This document shows, in pieces, positions 55,820 through 64,000 of a DNA stretch of 64,000 nucleotides. The stretch comes from Haliclystus octoradiatus (lineage: Eukaryota > Cnidaria > Staurozoa > Stauromedusae > Haliclystidae): NCBI GenBank assembly GCA_916610825.1, contig OU744450.1, forward strand, positions 22,257,338 through 22,321,337, in the 5' to 3' direction. Position numbers and translations under genes: made by a program. The notes beneath the pieces were generated by a model. The model was not told where the DNA came from and did not search any database. It was given only the letters and a program-made list of their open reading frames with translations. The stretch's first letter is position 1; every line of letters begins with the position of its first letter.

Positions 55820-57870
55820 TTAATATAAAATAGAAGATTTAAAGCAATTAATTAGATAAATTACTTTACAATTTCTACATTGCTTATCTAATTCAAGTCG
55901 AGGAATCTGCTGCGAGAATGCAAACTGATCATTTGACCAATTCCATAAACCCAACCTAGATTTGTGAGCAACTTCATGACTGTATATACCGTCTTCGCTG
56001 AGTCTATGGCCTGCGTGCAGCTTAGACTCGCAAGAAACATTTAACAATATTCAATCTACACGAAGAATAAATGCCAAATTATTCAGGTCCAATTTTACGA
56101 GATTGTTGTGTAGATGCTGTTAATCAAGTGGGTACTTTACGCGGACGATCTATTGTGGCTACACATCTATAGAGCAGAAAGGTCGTTCCATAAACTTTTC
56201 TGCCAAACCAAAACATCGGTTTAAACTTAATGTGTCCTCTTTTTGGCATTAGACTGGATCATCATCAACTCAAGGTTTTAAGGGTTAATTTCTGATGGGA
56301 GCAGCATGCGGTGGAGTACTCTTATACTGCTCCGCAATCCATTGCTCCTATTTGGAATTTCACGTTGGAGTTCTTAGAATTTCCATGCGCTTGATCACCT
56401 ACATAAGAAAAATGCAAGAGTATTCTACTTGCTTCAAGTATTTTTTACTTGTCTCAAGCAGAATATATCGTACATGCAATTGTCCATTGCCCAACAATCT
56501 AGCATTTTTATCTTGCAAGTTCAAATCGCTTGAAAATTGAACATGGGCAATCATTTCTGCTAAAAACAAGAATGTTTGGATCAAAACAAGCAAAAAATTC
56601 TTACAATAAATAAGTTTTCCTGCGATCGAACTCCTCTGCTTTGCGATCTGAATTGGAACTACGCTAGAATTTATAGTTGTATAGAGCATAGAGGAGCTGT
56701 AAATAAGGATCTTCCTATTAGAACGATTACATTTAGTGTCGTTCATATTATTTTTTAATTTGAGACTGAATTGTTTCATAAATAAGTAACGAGATCTTAC
56801 CTCTTAAAATCACACTTTATTGCAATTATTAATTCATTTTTATTTGGAATCGTTTGAAAATTAACTTTTCTCACTTGAAATAAAGGATTCTCCTCGTTTT
56901 CTGCCTCAACTCTTCGATGTCTTGACTGGATTTAAGCGATCGTATCATAACGCATTCGGCGTATATTATCAATGGATGCGCTATATGTTTTTAGCGTTGC
57001 TGAAAATACTGGTGGTTTCAAACAACCTATTTGAAAATTGATCTAGCAGACTTCGAGAAAGCTATAAACAAAAGGATTTCTCCTGCCAAGACGATTATAT
57101 CTGATGCTTTCAGCTTTTTAGGCTCAAATGTAGGTAACACCCTAGTGCGTCCTTTCTTCGAATTCAAATTTCTGTTGCATATACATTATAATCTATTATA
57201 AGCATTTTGTAAGGCCCCGTAATGGCATATCGAATAATATTATTCTGAACTGTAACCAGTCATGAAGAAGCGATATATAGAAAATAGAATGACGTTGTTG
57301 ACAAAGTTTTAGAGTTCCTCAAAATTAAAATGCATTTATTCTACAATACATCTGTAGTGAGCGATTAACGCTTCTTGAATTGCTGGAAATTTAAGCTGTT
57401 GATACGCTGTTTTTCAGCTTTAGTAATCAACAAGAGGTTACGGAAAAACCGATCTCTAGTCACGAAATCGCTTGAAGGCAGATATAACAGTATTTGCAAA
57501 CGTCGAGCTTATCGTTTGATTAACTTGAAGTTTGCTAAATACTATAAATACTAGAAGTATTTGTCTTGAAAAAACGGAGAAACTGACACGGTATCATTTA
57601 TATAATAGATGTATTGTCGTTATTATATATATAAGAGCAGCATTCGACGTGGATCCGATTCGGATGAATTTAGTGCATGGCACGTTTTAATTGTGCGACA
57701 CGCAACTTCCAAACGGAATATTCCACGCTCTGAGAGTTAAAATATCCCAATATTTGGAAATCCACATTGAAAATCATTTATTACATACGATTGATATTAA
57801 ACTTGAAACAAATGATATACATACCTTTCAAAGTTAATAATATTAGGTAAGTATATCATTACTGAAATGT
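55820..57870. other. Region without a supported gene
   Basis: Frames exist on the minus strand at 55820-56047 (with Trp- and Cys-containing sequence) and 56399-56779, but neither has clear splice sites plus family motifs. The rest is AT-rich. Confidence 0.3.
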
Positions 57871-57888
57871 GACTCGTCTCTTGGTTGT

Positions 57889-58020
57889 CCAACTTCAAAA
57901 CACTGACCAAGGAACTTAGCTTGTAAAACCACCAAAGTGCCTCCTACAACGATCACTGCTAGCGCCAATACTTCGATCATACCTTTTATTATTTGGCAAT
58001 CATTATCCAAAATCCTTGAA
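57889..58020 (-). CDS. Possible terminal exon or small ORF with one membrane segment
   Basis: A minus-strand frame after a possible acceptor (TTTTTCAAG) reads through a hydrophobic stretch (MIEVLALAVIVVGGTLVVL) and ends in a short polar tail with FEVGQPRDESHF and a stop just past it. It could be the last exon of a multi-pass protein or a 43-aa ORF starting at 57981. No family recognised; weak evidence. Coordinates are approximate by a few bases at the 3' end. Confidence 0.2.
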
Positions 58021-58860
58021 AAATAGCGTTAAAGACAGTCTTACTATCAGTTAAGACAGTTCAAATAAAAATGATTCTTGCGCATGATAACAAAAATTTT
58101 CTTTTTATTGATTAAAATTTTAATAATTAAGTATACATTCTTGAAGCTCAAAATATTGATTGAAAATTCAATTCTGATGACGTTATTTATTTACCGCGGT
58201 TATCTATAGCTTTTTGTATTGCCCGGTGTAATAAACATGAATTATTGCAGGCCTTTGATGCAATATGTTGGATCATTCATTATATGACTTTTTTCATTTT
58301 ATGTAACCGGCCTAAAACCACTGTAAAAGCAACCGTAATTGTAACATTGAACATGAAAGAGATCTCAAATGCTGATTTGAGAGTTACCCTAATTCTATTT
58401 TAAGGTCATCGATACCGACTGTATGTTAATTGCAATGGGTTTGAGTGTGGATGGGCCGATGAGATAATTTCGAGCCCTTGGGGTCTTTAAAAAGTATGGC
58501 CCTGGAAAATTTCTTTCGCTCTCTCCGTTAGGAAATCTTTTCTAAATGCTGCGCGCAGCCAAAATCAAAATGCAATACGAAACTCCTTGCAGGCCCTATC
58601 AAGTTGTTTGATGACAATTGTCCCCTCTTTCGGCGGCCCTGTGTTACGTTCATATGCCTATGATCTACATATGAATAAACGGAAAATATCTCCATTGGTT
58701 CGCTATAAATAAATTTCAACTCAGTTATGAATAGAACTAGACTTTTGGTTTTGCTAGAAGTTAAAAACAAACTGCGCAATTGTTATTCCAGTATCATCTT
58801 GAAGCTGAACGGAAAACATTATTGACCGTGAATATACATTTGAAGAAGAAAATTTCAAGA

Positions 58861-58998
58861 AATGCTCTCTAATTTGTTCTTCTGTGTGGTGGCTTTTGCA
58901 GTCGTCTATGGAACTCTGTTAATTGCACGTTCACCATGTGGATTCAATAACCGGCCATTCACTGATCCGTCTCAGATTTACGCTAATGGATATTAAAA
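58861..58998 (+). CDS. Small ORF with signal-like N-terminus, 45 aa
   Basis: An ATG near 58861 opens LSNLFFCVVAFAVVYGTLLI, a signal- or anchor-like hydrophobic segment. A short tail follows (PCGFNNRPFTDPSQIYANGY) and a stop near 58998. No family recognised. It may be a chance frame. Confidence 0.2.
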
Positions 58999-58999
58999 A

Positions 59000-61830
59000 A
59001 AACCACTGTGTTTACACTGTATTTGGTTCAGAAACAACATTTTTTAATTCACTGGTTTTGCAGATTACAATCATTTTGGATAACGGACAATTTAGTTAAA
59101 GAGCAAGGTGTGTGTTTCATGATAGAAAGATGAATGTTCAGCACTTTAATTTTTCACAGTATGCTTAGACTTTATTCCATATTAAATATCAGAACATGAA
59201 GTTATTGAACACTCTTTATTTAAAAATCAGCTTGATGATTACTGTATATATAAAGTATAAACGGTATTTGATGTGTAATTCTAATTAATTATGCACAGAT
59301 ATTTATTTCATGTAGAAACACTTTGTACATTTTGTTAACGTATAATTGTTTGAGTATATTAAATATTGTGCACATAGCATGGAAGAAATTGCCTTAGTAA
59401 ATGGTATATTGAACAGCTGCTTGCAGCACAATAAACTATTTCACGAATCATTTCTGTGGGATTCATTTTTTCTTCGTGTTATTTCTTCAGTAATATATTG
59501 CCCGTCGTATTGCATAAAATGTTTGTATATTTTATGTGTAAACACATTCAATAGGAATATTCAAGCATTATCAATTATCTAGCTGATCTCTTTTTGTCTA
59601 TACTTGGTCTTATCCTCATATGAGATAAACATTACAAGAAGCTAATGTTGAAGCTATATAGAAACAGTTAATTTCAAGTAACGTATATTAATAATAAAAT
59701 TGTCTAGCATCACGGGCAAGTAGAGAACTAATTAAAACAAGTGACATTTTACTAGAAATAAGAAGTTTTTCCTTAGAATCATAGTCCGAGTCTTTCTGTT
59801 TAGACGGGGTGTGGCCTTATTGTGTATAGCCCGTATCATTGCCATGCCATTAGATAACCATTGATGCATCTATATATGGGCGTATCCAATCGTATGCCAG
59901 CCTACTAACACTAGTTTAGCACGAGTTATACAGATCGAGACTTGAACACCTTATAAATGTTCTGCAGCTGAATCAAATACTGGATAAAAGGATTAATTAA
60001 GGGCTGTAATGGGAAGTGTCATGGGAATTTCAAATATCAAGAGCTGGACATTCCCCAGTTGGATGGCCTTATGAGGCGCCATAGCAGACTAAAGTCAACT
60101 TCATTTTTATGGTCTAAAAAGTCAAGTACAAAAAAATTATGGTCTAAATCAGACAATAAATGTTGTCACATAAGAAGATTATTGTCTACAACAGAGCAAA
60201 AAATTTTATATAATAATTTGGGCATAAAAAAATTTTCAGGACTTTTTTATGACGCGAGCAAAAAATTATAGCCGATGTGCCGGAATTTGACGGTTGATAC
60301 CATTTACCAAACAAATCAAGATCGTTAATAAAATAAGTGAGCCTTAGAGCAAGTCAAATTATTTAGCTGATGAGAATTATTACTATCTCATAATCTCATT
60401 ACTATTATTACTATAATTATAAAATAAATCACCATATAGCAATGACATTGTCAAAATGAGGCTAATTTTATCCTGTTATTGGTTTCTATACATCTCTGAT
60501 CGATGTTTAAAACTTATTGATTGAAGTTATATAGCGAATTGACTTACTAATAACTAAATAACCAAGTATATAATCGATATGTCGGTTGCAGTTCACCAAA
60601 TTAATTTGGAATTGTTTGACATGACTCTATTTCGTGCACCTGTATAACATAGATATGTTGTTGAATCAATAATATAGAGACAAACCAATGTGGGAGGCCT
60701 CAACCGACACCACACATAGTAAATAGTAGCAGTTTACAAATCAAAAATAAGTTAAATTTGTTTCCTAGAAGATGTATGCATCAAACGTGGAAATTGTTGA
60801 CGTTTAGGATTCGAAATGAGCTATTCAATTATCGATTTTCAACGTTGAATAAAGTGCCGCAAATACAAAACTTTTTGTTTTTATTGATATAGTGGTGGGA
60901 ATAATTCTAATTAAGCAAACAGAACGCAGTAGATTGATGCATAATGGTATCACCGTTCTGATAAGCGATACGATAGTTGTTGACTAAGCTCCGTTCTCGT
61001 GATCATTTCGGAATTAATTTCGGAATTAAAAGTGACATAATGAGTCTCAAATAAAGGTTCAATACTTGGGATGAGCTCAACGCCAACCCAATCGACTTAT
61101 AAAGATACCTAAAGAGCGTACCAGGTGTTTGCTTAATTTAGACCGACGGGACTGTGTGTTTCGCTTCATAAGTAATCGGTACACTATCTAACTATATAAC
61201 CTATACAGACATAGTCTTTCTAGAGGGGGGTGGCATTTTCCCTAAGCATTGAGTAATGATACAGATACTTTCAACCGTGACATGGAGATCGATTTTTGAA
61301 TATTTTAATAGCACATCCCCTCGTCGCCTCCTACAGTGATTTTGCCAGTGCTAATGAAATTCCATCTTGACCATTCTATTCACAAGTGAGAAAATTACGG
61401 GGAAAATTAATAGATGTAGCCGGTCAAGACTCTTTGTAATTTGTGTCATTCCTATTATCGTTGCAACGAATCGTAGCAATTGAATATCATGATCACGTTG
61501 ATGTCAACCTGAGTTAACTTCTACCGATTATTCCCTGCCGCCAGGGCAAAATAGTATATAGAAGTCATTGATATCCAGATAAACCACCATAAATAAGATG
61601 TATCAGCACCGCATTTGTTTCAATACATGAATAGAACTTGTTACCAAGATTTATTGGACACGATCTATACGGAGCTATTTATAGTATATCTCCTTCGAAG
61701 TGGTATCGGTAGATTGGAAATTTGGCCGATAATTTATTTGTCCACACATTCCACACGATTCATTATTGTTGACAGCGATTCATTAACAGTGTATGTCTTA
61801 GAATAATTTGGTTGCTTCGGATAGTAACTT
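59000..61830. other. AT-rich intergenic sequence
   Basis: No gene, RNA gene or repeat with clear limits seen. The short frames at 59346-59582 and 60059-60271 have no family features. Confidence 0.35.
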
Positions 61831-61837
61831 GTTTTCT

Positions 61838-62056
61838 TTTTTTTTCGTTTTTTTTTTTTGCTTCCTAGCAAGATGAGTTGAACTTCGTTTGGACCAAAGT
61901 AATTGGCCATAGCTGCACTTGAGTCGTGGAAAATATACTGATAGAAATTTCCTTCTCATGAGCGAAGTCCGGCAGCATTTGAACATGTGTGCACCGACGA
62001 GGAATCGAACCCACGTAATGCGGACACTCTGCCACTGAGCTACCAGTGCACAGATA
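61838..62056 (-). repeat. tRNA-headed SINE, family 2
   Basis: On the minus strand, 62056-61990 folds like a tRNA with a shortened anticodon arm. The A box region is GGTAGCTCAGTGGCAGAG, the B box region GGGTTCGATTCCTC, and the acceptor-like ends GTGCACT and GGTGCAC pair. A body of about 120 bp follows and ends in an A-rich tail (T runs at 61838-61860 on the plus strand). It could be a tRNA pseudogene plus flank, but the A tail favours a SINE. The plus-strand frame 61987-62256 overlaps it by chance. Confidence 0.7.
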
Positions 62057-62059
62057 GGA

Positions 62060-62905
62060 CAGTCCGATTACCAAATTATAAAATGCGACGCTTATTTTCA
62101 AAGAACTTCAAAGAGATTCCGAATCTAAACCGCAATTGGGACAATGCAAAAATAATTATCATGTTGCGGCATATGGTTATTATATTGAAAAGATATCGTC
62201 TTAGTTATGATAAAGCTGAATGTTTGGAATCTGATTTTTATCTAAAACATGAATAAACATAACGCTTTGATCACATCCGTATAATTACAGTATCTTTGGT
62301 AACGAGTAGAGGGGTTTCTATAATTTTATCTGACGAAATGGGCTTGACAACAGCAAACTCTGATTATTGTCATTGATGGCTTCTGAAATGTGCCATTGGG
62401 GGCCCGTGGTGCATGTTTAAAGTAATTTTGGAAGAATTGAATTATGCCAACTCTATTGATTATAGTGAAATGTAGGTAAGAATAGGTAACGTAAATTGTT
62501 CTAACTACATAATCGAATTTCGGGGCTTTTTCTTCGTACTAATAAATACTAAATACATAAATGCTAAATACCGGGGATATAAACACAATATTAACATTAT
62601 GCATACATGGTAACTTTTGGCTCCTTCTCAAAACCATACTGTGAATATGTTTACATAAAATTGCTATCAAGTTTCGAGATGCTATATTTACTTACTGTTT
62701 TATATTTTCAAGATAGCAGCAGAAACGATATATAGCACCTGATACTTTAGAGGCAAACAGGCAAACAGTCAAACATGTTTAGAAATTGGCGGGAAAACAA
62801 TCCTCGCTTACGTGCAACAACTCAGCCTCTCTCAGTAGTGCCCAGCAACTTTCTGCTTTCATTTTTTGTCAGTTAACTTTTCTTTCGCTTTTTTTCTCAT
62901 TTGTT
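62060..62905. other. Region 5' of the PIGC exon
   Basis: AT-rich; probably 5' UTR, intron and promoter of PIGC. A pyrimidine-rich acceptor tract lies at 62878-62909. Confidence 0.35.
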
Positions 62906-62922
62906 GCAGTTACAGAATAAGA

Positions 62923-63031
62923 ATGGAAGTAAAATATGTCAAACCAAAATGGAGAAAAGTGCTTTACATTAATCAAGGTGTTGCTGATAATTATGTTGAT
63001 GATTCATTCCTGGAAGAGATGAGGAAAAATG
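62923..63031 (+). CDS. PIGC: PIG-C, GPI-GlcNAc transferase subunit C, first coding exon
   Basis: After a good acceptor (TTTGTTGCAG ending at 62909), ATG at 62923 opens 36 codons plus one base, ending at a GTAAAC donor at 63032. The residues PKWRKVLY, then DNYVD and FLEEMRKN, follow the order and spacing of the conserved N-terminus of PIG-C (human: VKWQKVLY, DNYVD, FLEELRKN). PIG-C is a multi-pass ER membrane subunit of the complex that adds N-acetylglucosamine to phosphatidylinositol, the first step of GPI-anchor synthesis. This exon covers only the cytosolic N-terminus before the first membrane span; the rest should lie beyond 64000, since no following exon was seen in the last kilobase. The human PIGC coding region is intronless, so the intron here is notable. 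Confidence 0.85.
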
Positions 63032-63444
63032 GTAAACAAACACATTTTAATTTTGTTGTACTTGTAGGCCAGCCAGCCAGCTCCCGAGGCCGCCTTAATT
63101 CAATCTCTCTCTAAACCCGGGATTGGCCTAATCTTTCTTTACTTTCATGTTGTTTTCTGACCTGCCATTGCATTCATACGGCGTTGATGCACTTTAATGA
63201 CATCACCCATGTATACCTTAGATCAGAGACCATCAATACTATAGGCCTATATGGTTGATGTCATATACTGAAAAACTACTGAAATGCACCTTAATTCATT
63301 TCTGTCTCTAATTAGATCCATTAGTGTAATTCATGTCTAAATTCGGTAGCCTATCCACTAAGTATTTATTATGCTTTCAGTAGGTTTTAGAATTTCAAAA
63401 TTTGTGGTGCTATGGTAGGCCTATTGATGATATGATTACAGAAA

Positions 63445-63674
63445 AGGCCCTTTTACGGGGGTTCTGAATATTCATAGTTCAGTCAAATTTTTAGCAAATA
63501 TTTCATATTTCATTTCGAAATCAAGAAACATTTTAAAATTTGAAGGGATACATTTTTATATTTGAAGATATGAGAACAATTCAAAAATAAGAGAACACTG
63601 TGAAAATGACAATATTTCATATTTTATTTTTATTTTGTCCCAATATTTCATATTTCAAATACCCCTAAAGGGCC
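63445..63674. mobile_element. Short inverted-repeat element (MITE) in PIGC intron
   Basis: AGGCCCTTTTACGGGGGTT at the left is mirrored by AATACCCCTAAAGGGCCT at the right, with a few mismatches. Inside are repeated ATATTTCATATTTCA words. About 230 bp, no coding capacity. Confidence 0.6.
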
Positions 63675-64000
63675 TCACAGAATGAACTTGACTTACTTAT
63701 TTTGTATGAATAATTGTGTAAAATAATAAGATTATGGATCTGACAATGTATAACGACAAGTTCGGTGTAGGCCTAACTAGCTGCTTGTGAATGTAATTTT
63801 TTATAAATGAAATCAAAGTTAAATAAATCCAATGATAAGATAATATAAAATAAATACACTGTTAATCAACCGATATAAAGTAAGAAAGTCAATACTTAAA
63901 ATCACTACAGACAGTACCGATAAAACCCTTATTGAGAATAAATGTTCAATTGGTTATAACCGGACCTTCTCAACGTGACCAAAATGTAACTGAGGCGTAA

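Noticed and set aside
55820..56047. Minus-strand frame with Trp- and Cys-containing sequence
   Set aside because: Looks exon-like, but a second frame is open over the same bases and the splice borders are ambiguous; no family recognised.
61990..62056. Functional tRNA gene
   Set aside because: A and B boxes and acceptor pairing are visible but the anticodon arm is shortened and an A-rich tail follows a short body, so a SINE head fits better.

Overview
This is an AT-rich metazoan nuclear sequence, probably from an invertebrate. The evidence is GT-AG introns in animal gene families (Cys-loop receptor, PIG-C, M12B-type prodomain) and a load of tRNA-derived SINEs, LINEs, a Ty3/gypsy element and many short inverted-repeat transposons (MITEs). 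Nothing bacterial (operons, Shine-Dalgarno sites, CRISPR) is present. I cannot name the phylum from sequence alone.

Genes. (1) 1.5-3.7 kb, minus: two exons of a secreted metalloprotease-type (ADAM/ADAMTS-like) prodomain whose gene appears to run off the left edge. (2) 14.36-18.83 kb, minus: an essentially complete five-exon nicotinic acetylcholine receptor alpha-type subunit (about 554 aa) with unusual pore-lining residues. (3) 33.83-40.85 kb, minus: a nine-exon gene for a 417-aa protein, every junction in phase, possibly TBATA/C4orf17-like, with a perfect CRE and a near X-box upstream. (4) 41.85-42.02 kb, plus: a first coding exon of an unrecognised membrane protein. (5) 48.3-48.6 kb, plus: a possible last exon of a multi-pass protein. 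(6) 62.92-63.03 kb, plus: the first coding exon of PIGC (GPI-anchor synthesis), continuing past the right edge. Three short single-membrane-segment ORFs at 55.5, 57.9 and 58.9 kb are weak candidates.

Mobile DNA. 6.5-10.9 kb holds a Ty3/gypsy retrotransposon with gag and pol domains but a one-base frame break in the nucleocapsid zinc knuckles and no recognisable 5' LTR. 49.98-54.65 kb is the most striking region: three or four 5'-truncated LINE copies lie head to tail, each bounded on both sides by (CTAT)n, as expected for a non-LTR retrotransposon that targets a tetranucleotide microsatellite. A decayed CR1/L2-like LINE lies at 19.5-20.7 kb. Three tRNA-headed SINE families are present; one full copy at 3134-3521 keeps a perfect 11-bp target duplication. 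At least ten inverted-repeat elements were found, including a family built of GTTCATGAAC palindromes and a dense nest of MITEs at 42.4-46.1 kb.

The genes show no obvious functional linkage; this is ordinary animal gene territory heavily remodelled by transposons. The rest, mainly 20.9-26.3, 28.8-33.0 and 59-61.8 kb, is AT-rich sequence in which I see no supported gene.
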